From Triglochin maritima (lineage: Eukaryota > Streptophyta > Magnoliopsida > Alismatales > Juncaginaceae), in the NCBI GenBank assembly GCA_963682175.1, contig OY821777.1, forward strand, positions 7,209,501-7,273,500: DNA of 64,000 nt, read 5' to 3'. The position numbers and the translations under genes are program-made. The notes under the pieces are model-generated. The model did no database searches. It had not been told where the DNA came from and worked only from the letters and a program-made list of their open reading frames with translations. Numbering within the stretch: position 1 is the stretch's first letter; every line of letters begins with the position of its first letter. Positions 23,879 through 36,017 of the stretch are shown piece after piece.

Positions 23879-25640
23879 TGGATGAGAGGATAACTTTCCG
23901 GAACGTAAAATAAATTCAAAATATATACAAATATTTTTCTGTTGCAGATCAATAATTTCTAATATTTATCATACTCCATTGGGAATTTGGGAGACAAGAT
24001 TGGTGGAAATCCCGAGGAGAGAAAGTTTTCATTGATCATTGATGTTGATGTCCTACCATTACCCACCAGTGTTTCACTTTTTTTTAATATAGTAAATAGG
24101 TGATTGCGTTGGAACAAAATAAGAACACTGTGGTACAAAACCTCTGTAAATAATGTTTGCAAAGTGGCTCCCTTGTAAGGAAACCCTAGTCTTACATGCA
24201 AGGCACAAATAAAACAAATCGAAGGACAAATCAACACCGACGTCCTTGATCATCGCACCATAGGGGTCCCGTTGTATCAACTGGGGTGTCCAGTCTACGC
24301 GCCTCCTCTCTTTCCTCCATTGCACGAGATTCATCCTCAAGTAATGTAAGTCAGTGGATATATGAAATCTCGCTTTCTAAAGGGTCAGCAACCAAACTAA
24401 ATGTGACATTTCCGTCAGCATGTCGTGCTGGTAACTGCCGAGTCAGAACGGTCATTGTCATCAAGTTCAAAGTCAGATTACCGATCTGAATTATCTCATT
24501 CGATGTGAAGCATATTCGAGCACATTTAATCTTGTCATGCTTGCGATCCTCACTGCCTCGTCTCAAAGAACCTGAGCAATAGAGACACAACTCGAAGTGT
24601 CGTCACTTTTGAGAGACGGGAACTGAAGAAATACAAAGACGTCAAGATTGGCACACATGGGCCTGGACAGAAAGGCCTTTGATTGTGGGCCCAAGATGGC
24701 ACGGAGGAAGGATAGTCTCTCTGACGTGTAAAAGAAAGTACCCACATCACATGACATGACATTTCCTATCCTTGTACGATTCTACTCCTTTGCATATCGC
24801 CGCGCACGGTTTTTTCCCCTACCTTCCCGTTGTTTTGGATTCCGATGGGATCTCTTATTTGTTATTAGCAACCATAATCTGATTTCTCTCTTCTTCGTTC
24901 CGATTGGTTCCTCGCTATCTTCGATTCCGGATCAGGTTTGCTTCCGTTGCTTCTTCCCCTTATGCTGTAATTTTTCTGTTGGAGTTTTGTTGACCACTTG
25001 CTTTACATGAAGGAATGTTAGGGCTGGGGAGTTGAATTATTAGATAACTATTTTGGATTTTGGTCCTTTTTGTTCTGTGATGTTGGCATTTGGATTTATT
25101 CTAGCTCTTTTGGTTTGATACGAAAAGGTACATTTTATGCTTACAACTTTATATCGATTATATGATTAAGAGGTATGTGGAAGTTCAGTTATGTGGTTGT
25201 TAACTACTCGAGAGTCTCGAGTTAAACATGGATCCTTACATTGCATTATGATCTTGAGAAATTTGGTTCCTCTCCATTTGGAACTACAGTTTGATAATCA
25301 TTTTTTGATAACCAAGAAATGAAGAATCAAATATGGTTTACGGTTGATGTCTAAAGACTTATTAGAATCTTCATACTATAGTTGTGGTACGTTTGAGAAT
25401 TGATTCCGAGGTTTGGTTAGATTTTAGAAAATATGAGTAGCACAATGTGATTGCGAATGACCTGCGTTGCTCCTATTCTCTCATCATTAGCTAGTTTTGG
25501 TGGACCAGAAAATGTGATGATCATTTGCCATTATAGTTTTGACCAGTTGGTTAGTGATCACTGTTGGATGAGCAGGTTTCATTTAAGAATCCTAGATTGG
25601 TTTGGCGTCTGGACGTTGAATACTCTTCTTTTTCTGCACG
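23879..25640. other. Intergenic and 5' region of the ABHD18-like gene
   Basis: Minus-strand open frames at 24074-24340, 24351-24590 and 24550-24762 have protein-like composition (for example QLPARHADGNVTFSLVADPL) and could be a small decayed or intron-containing gene, but I do not recognise it. The stretch from about 24780 probably includes the non-coding first exon of the ABHD18-like gene, ending at GGATCAG|GTTTGC near 24936. Confidence 0.35.
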
Positions 25641-28600
25641 ATGGTTACCGTGAACTTGGGTACCGTGCATTACGTTTTGGACCACATTTACGCAGCATTT
25701 GTGCACCGGTCCAAATTATCTACACCTTTCTTCTCAAGGGGATGGGGAGGGAGCAAGCTTGATCTCTTGGAAACCATGATCAAGCAGTTATTTCCAGAAC
25801 TTGGACAGCCCTTGCCTCCAACTTCTGTCCAACCTATGTGGCGAACAATATGGGAAACAAGTACTGCATGTTTAAGAGAGGGAACTTTTAGGACGCCATG
25901 TGATGAACAATTGATGAATGCATTGCCTCCTGAAAGTTACAATGCGAGGGTTGCTTTCCTCTCCCCAAAGTGCGTGCCCCCGCAGAAGATGGCTTGCGTG
26001 GTTCATCTAGCAGGCAAGTGATGTCATAACTTATCTCTTGTACTACTTAAGAGTTGGACCTGTTTGTGTTCTGGACTGAAGGGATTTTATGTGAACTCTG
26101 CACGAGCTTTATATGGTTATACCACTTAAGGTGTGCTCTAATTCTATGTATCAGTGGCTTTGCTTCTAATTTCTCCTAACATAGTTCTGCTACTTGATTT
26201 TTTGTCCGGAAGACTGAGTAGCTTCAGAAAGTTTAATTGTTGAATTACCATGTAAAGATGCAGAAAAGTCAAGATCACCCAGTGAATAATTGTAATTCTG
26301 GGTGCTTAGAAGCTTTCAATTGATTCATGGTTGATTACAGACAATATTCATCTGTTGCGTATTCTGTGGCTACCACCAGATAGGTACTGAATTAGTGATG
26401 AATCCTTAATACAACTGTTGTTCATATGTTTTTCTTTTAATGTAATATCAGCAAATGCTGCATAAATCCTGAAGAGCTATGATGAAATACCTCTGAAGTT
26501 ATCTATTTGTTTCTCCTTTTACCTACTGATTCAGATTACTTCTAGGCCTCGGTCATTTTATAGGTTTATTTCAAACTTAATGAAATGTTTCGCTAAGAGA
26601 TAGTGGTCTTTTCATTGACAATTGATTTCTGCAGGCACAGGAGACCATACATTTGAGCGACGATTGCGTCTTGGTGGCCCATTGCTGAAAGAAAATATTG
26701 CAACCATGGTGCTAGAAAGGTGAGTCTCATGGCATTATCAGTCATTAAATCACTGCCATCTCTCTGATACTCCAGTTGCAATCCTCGATTATAGCTTCTG
26801 AACCAAAATGAATGTGCGCTGCAGCCCATTTTATGGACATCGACGTCCTAGACAACAGCGTGGTGCAAAACTTCTTTGTGTGAGTGACTTACTTTTGCTA
26901 GGAAGAGTCACAATTGAAGAAACCCGCAGTCTCTTACACTGGTTGGAATCTGAAGCTGATTTTGGAAAGACTGGTGTTTGCGGCCTTAGCATGGGTAACT
27001 AAATTTAATAGGAAACTATGCAATGGAAGTTAAAAACTAAAAGAACATCGTAGGAATATATTAACTTCTTACAAGCCAGATTTTCTAAATGAGCTTCTAT
27101 GTCAAAACTTCTACTTTTAGCTGCTTATTGCCTACAGATCTTTTGTGTCATAGGAGGTGTGCACGCTGCAATGGTTGGGTCATTGCATCCTACAGCAGTG
27201 GCCACTCTACCCTTTCTGTCTCCACACTCTGCAGCAGTGGCTTTTTGTGAAGGTATTTTGAAGCATGCTACTGCCTGGGAGGCATTAAGAGAAGATGCTG
27301 CACAAAAGGCTGAACTAACACTTGAACAAGTGAGAGATCGAATGAGGTCAGTTTTGTCACTGACTGATGTTACCCGCTTCCCAGTCCCCAAGAATCCTCA
27401 GGCTGTTATATTTGTTGCTGCAACTGTAAGTTCAGAACTTTTCTTGCGTTTAGAAACCAGCTCCTCTTCCTTTCAGAGTACCTATAGGGCATCCCTTAAC
27501 TGGGATTTTTCTCGGTCGTGAACGACCGGTCACATGTGACCTGAGCATTTATGCTCTTAACGGTGGGTCATCCAAGGTCGTGGATGACCGGGTCTTCGAC
27601 CTGGGCGTTGAAACGCCCGGGTCGACGACCCGGTCGTCCATTAAAAAAATATTAATTTTTTTATTTTTTGTTTTTTGTTTTTTTGTTTTGATTTTTAAAA
27701 TTTTTTGTTTTAGTTTTTTAAATTTTTTTTTTTGAAAATACGTTTTACAATTGTTTAGAATTTTTAGAATTTTTTTAATTTTTTTTTAAAGTTTTACCAA
27801 GATGGACCCCGAAATGATGTGGAGGAGAGAGGTGGGTTGTTGTGAGTTGTGTTGGGTCGTGGTTAAGAGGTGAATAGTGTAGGAAAGAGAAGAAGGTGGG
27901 TTGAGGAAAGAGAAAGCTGATGTAGAAGAGAGAGAAATTTGATTTTGAAGAGAGAGAGAGCTGATGACCGGGTCGTGTCCAGGTCATAGTTAGTGATGGT
28001 CTAAGCATGCATCGGTTGGGACTTGGTATAGGGAAATGTCTGAAATATGTTTTTGACATCATAAAAGATAAGATGAATTGCAACAATGTCATCAAGAAAA
28101 AACGAAATTGAATTTGTATCATTTGAAAGTAATTATTTGTACCAATGTCATAGAAAAACTCAACAAATTACTCTAATGCCATTAATTTTCCTCCTAATTG
28201 CAATAGTTTCATTCCGTCAGTCAATCGTTAACGGCGTCGTTAACGATCGTTAAGTATTATTAATATTTAATGAGAATTTTGCAGAAAATAATTTTGCAGA
28301 AAATTCCTTAATTAAGGAATTAAGGAATTCCTCAAAAGCAACAAAAACGTGAGAAAAAGAAGAGAAGGTGAAGGTGAGACACTGTGGCAATTCCGGCTTC
28401 ATCGATTCCAACTTCGCAGTCGCGTCGACTCCAACAACGACTCCGGTAAGTGCAGTAGCGCTGACTTCATCTTAAAAAAAACAATAATAATAATAATAAA
28501 CGATCATTCCGGCCACCTTCCTTTTGAGGAATTATCCCCGAATGGTTGTCAAACACGGTTATTCCGGCCACCTTCCTTTTGAGGAATTGTCCCCGGATAA

Positions 28601-31600
28601 TCGTTTCACCAAACACAATCATTCCGGCCACCTTCCTTTTAAGGAATTATCCCCGGATTGATTGATTATATTTCGGCAAAAAAAGGGACGCCGGAAGGCT
28701 ACCGAATTTGTCGCAGAAATTAAACATGTATTATCATGATATGATATAATTGATATTTGGGTGGTTATTAAAATTTGAAAAGAAAGAAACGCTTATATAA
28801 AAATGCCGTCAAATTCCACCAAAGCCATGTCGAAGTGTTGAAACCAAATGAACATCTCCAAAACATAAAACAGTATTGCACCTCATGGTGTGGATCGAAA
28901 CCAACCAGGACAAAAATATAGAAGTAAACCTATGCGTGCTTTGGTCAATATCTACGCTCAACCGTTCAGAAGACGTGAACAAGGAAATATCTGTTATGTT
29001 ACAAACTGCATTCGTTGCGACATGTTTAGTGAATAATTAATAATTAAAGCCTCACGTAATATGTAGAGGTTTGGATAAATCAGTACATATTCAGATCTTC
29101 TGAAGAGTACTTAAATACCAATATAACACTTAGCCTCAACACGATAAAGTATTAGGATCAACGCATAAGACCAACTAAACAGAAATTATCACAAAGTCTA
29201 GATATGAGTTCTTCAGTGATCCAAAACTCTATATGCTCAGAACAATGTGTCAATAATTTCAGAACAATGTATGTCAATAATATCATATGGTACATACGGA
29301 GTGATGGATACACAATAGTTTTAATCATAACCGAATTCATCTAAGCTCACAACATATGCAATCAAGGTATGAACCTGTCGTATTGAGATGGACAACAATC
29401 GGTCAAATATACGATGAATGGGAACCGGATGGCTGGTTTGAGAAAAATCAAAATATTTGAATGAGTGCATAACACTTATGCAACCGAATTAAGATTAATA
29501 ATATGCGATTGCACAACATTAGTCGTGGTAATTGACGGAGTCTGTGGTGTTTGACCACGCATGGATTTCATGAGGTTTTAATCTTGTTTTACAATATACA
29601 AGCACGGACCTTAGGTATCCACAATGTTTGATACGCTCTCAGCAAAAAAAAATTAAAGATCTTAATAATCTATAATTTTTAAGATCTAATGAGGAAGCAT
29701 GGATAACTGGACGTTCCTTAGTCTATATAACCTTTCTCATGGTACTAATTTACCTTTCAACCCTGTATCATATTTAAATATGAGTTCAAATATTCACCCT
29801 TTGTAATATAGACCTCTCATGTTTGAGGAAAGGAAAAAGAACAGAAAATAAGGTCATGTACCTCACGTACATGTTTGAATCAGGCATATGAGCTGGGCTT
29901 GTGGCATGCCTCCCTATAAATAAGTTAAATTTAAGGAAATGACTCCCAAATATGCGACAAAAGAAAAGTAGTTCACTAATGTGATGAGATCACAAATCCA
30001 CCCCTAAATGTGGATAAATTACAAAATAAATCTTTAAAGTTGCAAAATATGTCAACCAACCTAAAAATCGAAAACAAACATAAAACCTAAATATTAACTG
30101 CTCTAATAATAAGTGAGGATGCACGCCAAGCTGGATCTTGGGTTCCCTCTCTCTTATCGTTGGAGTGATCAAAAACTAAAATATGGACTACCTTAGTCGT
30201 AAGTGAGGATGCACGCCAAGCTTGATCTTGGATTCCCTCTCCCTTATTGGCGATGGAGTCTTCATTTAACAAATCAAATAAACAAAACAAAATACATACA
30301 TATAAAACCCCTCCGGGTCACGAGGTTAAACTGTCCAACACACATAACAAATTATATACATAAAATATTCTCCTAGTTATGAGTTTAAACTAACTATTTG
30401 TTGATATTCAAATATAAGAAAATCATCGACAATATAACAAATACATACATATAAAACTCCTCCGGGTCACGAGACTAAACTGTCCAAGACACTCAACAAA
30501 TTGAGTATATAAAATATTCTCTTAGTTATGAGATTAAAGTAATTATTTGATGATATTCAAATATAAGAATCATCGACAATATAACAAATACATACATATA
30601 AAACCCCTCCGGGTTAAGAGGCTAAACTGACCAAAACATTATAATATCTATATCAAAAATAATAATTATCTAAATCAAATCATATACAATACCTCCTAGG
30701 TTACGAGGCTAAACTAATCTAACCCCTTAGCGATATTTAGTAATGAGATAAACTAAAATCGTCATACTCAAGCAAAGCATATACACAATGTTCTCCCGAA
30801 CAGGGGAACAAAATGCTTCCGATGTCTCCTATAATACGAGACAACACCCCACACATATACAATTCCTCCGGGTCACGAGGCTAAACTGTCCAAGACACTC
30901 AACAAATTGAGTATATAAAATATTCTCTTAGTTATGAGATTAAAGTAATTATTTGATGATATTCAAATATAAGAATCATCGACAATATAACAAATACATA
31001 CATATAAAACCCCTCCGGGTTAAGAGGCTAAACTGACCAAAACATTATAATATCTATATCAAAAATAATAATTATCTAAATCAAATCATATACAATACCT
31101 CTTAGGTTACGAGGCTAAACTAATCTAACCCCTTAGCGATATTTAGTAATGAGATAAACTAAAATCGTCATACTCAAACAAAACATATACACAATGTTCT
31201 CCCGAACAGGGGAATAAAATGCTTACGATGTCTCCTATAATACGAGACAACACCCCACACATATACAATTCCTCCGGGTCATGAGGCTAAACTATCCAAG
31301 ACACTCCAACAAATTGAGTATATAAAATATTCTCTTAGTTATGAGATTAAAGTAACTATTTGATGATATTCAAATATAAAAATCATCGACAATATAACAA
31401 ATACATACATATAAAACCCCTCCGGGTTAAGAGGCTAAACTGACCAAAACATTATAATATCTATATCAAAAATAATAATTATCCAAACCAGTCAAATACA
31501 CATAAATATCACCTCCTAGGTTATGAGGCTAAACTAATCCAACTATTAACGATCTTTAGTAACGAAATAAACTAAAGTCGTTAAACCCAAACCATATATA

Positions 31601-33980
31601 CATAATATTCTCCTAAACAAGAGAATAAACCGTTTACAATGTCTCCTAAATACGAGACCAAAACATATATATAACTCCTCCTTGTGATGAGGTTAAACTC
31701 ACTAATATTAGGTTGTCTTCATGATAAAGTTGAAGCATCAAAACATGTATACAAAACCCCTCCGGGTTATGAGGCTAAACTGACCAAAACATTATGATAT
31801 ATGAGTAATTGTCTAAATCAAATCATATACAACACCTCCTAGGTTATGAGACTAAACTAACCGTTTGTACGATATTCTAATATCAGAATTGTTGTTGATA
31901 AATTAACACGGTGTATTCATCATAAAGTTGAAGAACCTAAACATATACAAACCCTCCTAGGTTGCGAGACTAAACTGACCATATTGTGACAATATATCAC
32001 GACAAAAGGGAGATCATTATCGAATCGATCAAAGCACGAGTCGATAAATTCTCGTCTCTAATATCTCGAAATATAAAAATCCTATTAATAAAATATATCT
32101 GAAATTGTTAATATGACAACAATTTTGGTTTATAGTTCGCAAAGAGATGCTTATGTATCTTCCATTTGTGCAATACATAAATATGTCAACTCTTGTATTT
32201 CATATTTATTCCTTCTATTTAATGAAATGAAAGAAAATGTTGCACTTATTTACTTTCTGGCTAGTTATTCACAGTTATTTAATTTCTTGTACAAATGGAT
32301 GATATGAGTATGACACGGTGAGGCATTCTTCTATATGAAGTTGTAAGGTGCGGAATTCCACCATGAATTCTTGAGAGGTCTTTGCAACACCAACATATAA
32401 CACAAAAAGAACAAAAAACCCACGTTAAACAGCTGTCGATCTGATTCAGTACTCATCTTTTTATAGATGTCTCCATAGGTCTTCTTTGTATATGTCCAAA
32501 TCATCTCAGTCTGTGTTGTACAACTTTCTCTTCCATTGGAGCAACTCCAACTCTCTCAAGAATGTCTTCATTTCTAATTTGATACATTCACGTATGGCCA
32601 CACATCCACATTAACATTCTCATTTCAGAATTCAGATACACTCATCTTTTGTATACGTTGTATTTTAGTGACCCAACATTCCGCACCATATAGTATTGCA
32701 GATCTTATTGCAGTTTTATAAAATTTTACTTTTAACTTAAGTGTAATTTTCTTGTCACATAAGACACCTGAGACTTGTCGTCATTTCATCCATCCTGTTC
32801 TAATCCTTTGGTTAATATCTTCATCGATCTCCTCATTTTTTTGAAGTATTGATCCAAGATATCTAAAAATATCGTTTCTACACACCACTTGCCTATCTAA
32901 TATAATTTCCTCTTCTTCGATATTAACGGTACTGAAACAATACTTCATATATTCAGTTTTAGATATATTTAGTTTAAAATCTTGTTTCTAAAATATTTCT
33001 CCACAACTCTAGTTTTTTCTCCACACCTACTACACTCTCGTCAATTAATACTACATCATCCGTAAAAAACATATATCATGGAACATCACATTGTATGTCT
33101 TTTGTCACCTCGTCCGTTACTAAAACAAAGATATATAGACTTAAAGTTGAACCCCGATGAACCTCACATCCGGGGCCCGATGTAGCGCGTCGCTAAGAGG
33201 GTGACGTCCCAAACACGATTCTCTTTTAAGTTTCATTTCCATGGGAGTAGATAGGGTTTTACGTTGGCTCGCAACATTGTTCCATTATCCTTGCTTGGGA
33301 CAGACTATGTACACGTACATAGACGGAGTTATCTGTAAGTTTAATATTTAATAAAATTTATTTTTAATTATTTGTAAATATTCACATTTAATTATAATAA
33401 TTTATGATAAATAAATTATGTGATATAATTAATTGGAATTGTGAAAAATTAAAAAGAATGGAAAATAAATAAGGTGGAAGTGAGAAAATATTGATGTGAC
33501 TAGGTTAATATTGTCATGTTGATGTGACAAATAGAGAAAATGCTGATTTGGTTAGATTGACATTTATGAAAATATCATTGTTGAAAATGACCAAGAGGTT
33601 GATAATTGATTTGCTACTGTTTCTTCTACTTTCTTTTTTCCGTAAAACTCAATCATCACTATTCTATGCATTGTGAGCTGCAAAGCATAAATCTAAAGGA
33701 GAAAGCTAAAATGTTTGCCTGATAGCAGATAGCTTTTCGTTGGTAGTTACACGGCCCCAACATTCAGTATTTCAATGTCATATAAATAATTTGTTTATTG
33801 ATTCAGGATGATGGCTACATTCCCAAACACTCTATTATAGAGCTTCAGAAAGCTTGGCCAGGTTCTGAAGTAAGGTGGGTAACAGGTGGACATGTCTCTT
33901 CGTTTCTCCTACACAACGATGCATTCCGCAATGCTATCATTGATGCTCTTGACAGAGTAGAATGGAGGGAAACTCTATAG
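25641..33980 (+). CDS. ABHD18-like: ABHD18-like alpha/beta hydrolase (DUF2048 family)
   Basis: Five exons close in frame to 357 residues: 25641-26013, 26635-26719, 26825-26994, 27154-27425 and 33807-33980. The nucleophile elbow is GLSMG with Ser208. Candidate triad partners are Asp301 or Asp302 (ATDDGYIP) and His329 (VTGGH). The conserved block HLAGTGDHTFERRLRLGGPL and the oxyanion region ESPFYGHRRP identify the ABHD18/DUF2048 family, a serine hydrolase group. The animal member is reported to act on lipids, but the plant substrate is unknown. No signal peptide is obvious. Intron 1 has a GC-AG border (AG|GCAAGT). Intron 4 is 6.4 kb and is filled with transposons and tandem repeats. The coding sequence is complete, so the gene is probably functional. 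Confidence 0.9.
27487..28001. mobile_element. Harbinger-type MITE in ABHD18 intron 4 (copy 3)
   Basis: The left end GGGCATCCCTTAAC and the complement of the right end GTTAGTGATGGTC are similar inverted termini. The right flank is TAA (28002-28004). The left flank reads ATA, so the duplication is imperfect. The left 150 bases form hairpins, for example GGTCATCC/GGATGACC, a GACCGGTCACATGTGACC segment, and a small one, ATCCC/GGGAT, around TTAAC. A T-rich body and the phrase GATGTGGAGGAGAGAG shared with copy 2 follow. It lies only 61 bases after the exon-4 donor. Confidence 0.65.
28501..28660. repeat. Three direct repeats of 55-60 bp
   Basis: The core ATTCCGGCCACCTTCCTTTT, followed by AGGAATTATCCCCG with small changes, starts at 28506, 28561 and 28621. 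Spacers between copies differ. The array lies within intron 4 of the ABHD18-like gene. Confidence 0.85.
30104..30260. repeat. Two direct repeats of about 40 bp, spaced about 90 bp
   Basis: GTGAGGATGCACGCCAAGCT followed by GATCTTGG and TTCCCTCTC occurs at about 30113 and again at about 30203 with few changes. It lies just before the larger array. Confidence 0.8.
30300..31985. repeat. Complex intronic tandem array, 406-bp higher-order unit
   Basis: Three units begin AACTCCTCCGGGTCACGAG or AATTCCTCCGGGTCACGAG at 30455, 30861 and 31267, an exact 406-base period for the first two steps. Each unit is built from diverged copies of a short phrase, roughly CTCCKRGGTTAYGAGGCTAAACT, set 60-130 bases apart. 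The phrase continues in looser form on both sides, for a total of roughly 18 occurrences. No open frame is preserved. It fills about a quarter of ABHD18 intron 4. Confidence 0.8.
32320..33170 (-). mobile_element. RTE-type LINE remnant (reverse transcriptase 3' half)
   Basis: The minus strand, read with frameshifts, gives QGSTLSLYIFVLVTDEVT, FTDDVVLIDESVVGVEKKLE, YGAECWVTKIQ-like, CGHTR-like and LRWFGHIQRRPMETS-like segments in the expected order of an RTE-clade reverse transcriptase. FTDD corresponds to the catalytic FADD box. Stops and frameshifts are frequent and the 5' half is missing, so it is a dead, 5'-truncated copy within ABHD18 intron 4. Confidence 0.7.
33190..33595. other. AT-rich stretch resembling the body of the MITE family
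   Basis: Phrases such as GATGTGACAAATAGAGAAAATGC resemble the right half of the Harbinger-type copies, and the segment ends AAAATGACC. A left terminus is not visible. This may be a truncated copy joined to the LINE remnant. Confidence 0.25.
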
Positions 33981-36017
33981 TACCCCCTGCAAGCCTCAAT
34001 CAGGCTGCCATCATCGTTTTCCAGTTTCTACTCCATTGCCTAATAATTGCCCATGCTCTCCCCTCACAATGTTTATTTTGAACAGCAGCTTCATTCCTCT
34101 AATGTGCGATCATTTGTTTGTACGTATGTAATCGATTTCTAAACGAACGATCCGAGTCTACTCAAGATCGGCTCGTTAAGTGTTTCGAGCGAAAAATTGT
34201 GCTCGTGATTGGTTCGACCTGCTCGCGAGCGGTTTGTTAACCTGAATCTTTTTTTTTGTTTTGAATTGCTAATAATGTTGTCCTAACAAGTAACTTATAA
34301 GATTACTTAAGACAAATATAATAATAGTTACTAACACAATTTTAAAATTAACACCTAAAATATAACATAATCTTATAAATTATACAACATCAACATCTTA
34401 TAAATAAGATTATACACTTGGATCAAACAAAATCAACACAATCTTGAAATCAAACACAATCTCCTAAATTATAGGACAACTCACAACATCAACATCTTAT
34501 AAATAAGATCACCCACCTGATCCAAAAATTAATTTATTTGAACTTTTGGTGTAAAAAAATGAGAAAAAGAAAAGAAATAATGATAATGAAAAACGAATAT
34601 TTTAGGACTAATAATGTTTTGATTCTTATGGGGATTTTGATTTGGTTTGTTAAATGAATTGTTGGGTTTGGTAAATTAGTTTATTAAATGAGTTTAACAC
34701 TTTACCGATTGGGTAATTTGATAGAATATTCAGGTTAATCAAATAATTAGATATAGTAATCAGGTTTCGAGCAATAATTGAGTGAGCACCGAGCGAGCGG
34801 GGTCTGCTCATGCTTAGCTCGTTACTAACCGATCCGAGCAAAATCGAGCGAACATCGAGCGATCTATCGATCCCTAGCAGAACTTGACAACCATGTTTGT
34901 TTGTAAACAAACTGTACTTGGATTATTTTTTTCCAGTTTCAACTCCATTGCCTAATACTCTCACATTTCCCAAGCTCACCTCTCACACCGTTTAGTTTGA
35001 ACTGCAGCTCTATTCCTCTATTGTGTACATTATTGCTTAAATTATTTTTATTTTTTTATACAATCTGTAATTAAACTTTTAAATTTCTAATTGAACACAT
35101 AATCAATCAAGTTAGATCGATCATACCATGCTTCGTATCTTGCTTCAATGTGGAATGGGCTCAACATAAGCTTCCAAAAATAACTCTCTTGCATGAAAAG
35201 ACCTCTTGATTTTCTAAAACATTGCTTGTGAGTTGTGATAACTTGCTCTTTCTATTTAAAATTAAAAAAGTTAGCAAAAAAGCGCAACACTTGATAGCGA
35301 AACTATGGATCATTATTTTCAGTTGCGTGTCTGTATTTGTTTCTTCCAACTGATTAAATGGGAAACCATCGTCTCCTAACCCCCTCATTTACCTGGCTTA
35401 GGTCATATCAGGGGTGTGTGTGTCAGCGAAGTTCAAAATGGAAATACAATCGCGTTCGTCTAGCTTAATTCAAAAGTCTGAAACATATGCAAGATTTTGT
35501 TGAATTGTTGACACCCAGAACTCGACATTCAAAACTCGCACGGCGACATGGATATAAGTGATCGAATCCTCATAGCATCCAATCTAGTATCGAATCTTTT
35601 TATTAAAAATATAGAATTTGAAATGGAAGTAAGAGATGCATAATGATGAACTTTTGATTTAACAAGATACTTATTATGAGAACAATCCTTGTGATTACTG
35701 ATGCGGATTTACCCGTATTTATTCCGAATCTGCAAGTGATCCGTTGACATCCTTACCCAAAAGTGCAAACCTGATTGTAAAAGAGCTAAACAGAACCTTC
35801 AACAAAGAGGATATACCAATATGTACAACTCCAAGCACAACTAATTTTCCAATGATAATAATACAACCACCCATTATTTTTGGTTCACAACGTCCAGAGA
35901 TGTACATTTCATTAGTTCAGGAATGTTGCAGTTCATAAACATCAACCTTTCTTCATCTTCTGTGAATTAAACAGTAAATAATAGAGGATGTTGAAGCGAG
36001 GAAGTTATGGTGCTTAC
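33981..36017. other. Intergenic between ABHD18-like and JMJ30
   Basis: No gene is seen. Inverted GATCCGAG and CGAGCGATC-type words at about 34145-34230 and 34780-34880 suggest a small decayed DNA transposon, but I could not define ends or a target duplication. The last few hundred bases should include 3' UTRs of the two convergent genes. Confidence 0.4.

Noticed and set aside
34140..34890. Possible small hAT-like element defined by GATCCGAG and CGAGCGATC words
   Set aside because: Inverted words exist but no consistent terminal repeat or 8-bp duplication could be fixed.
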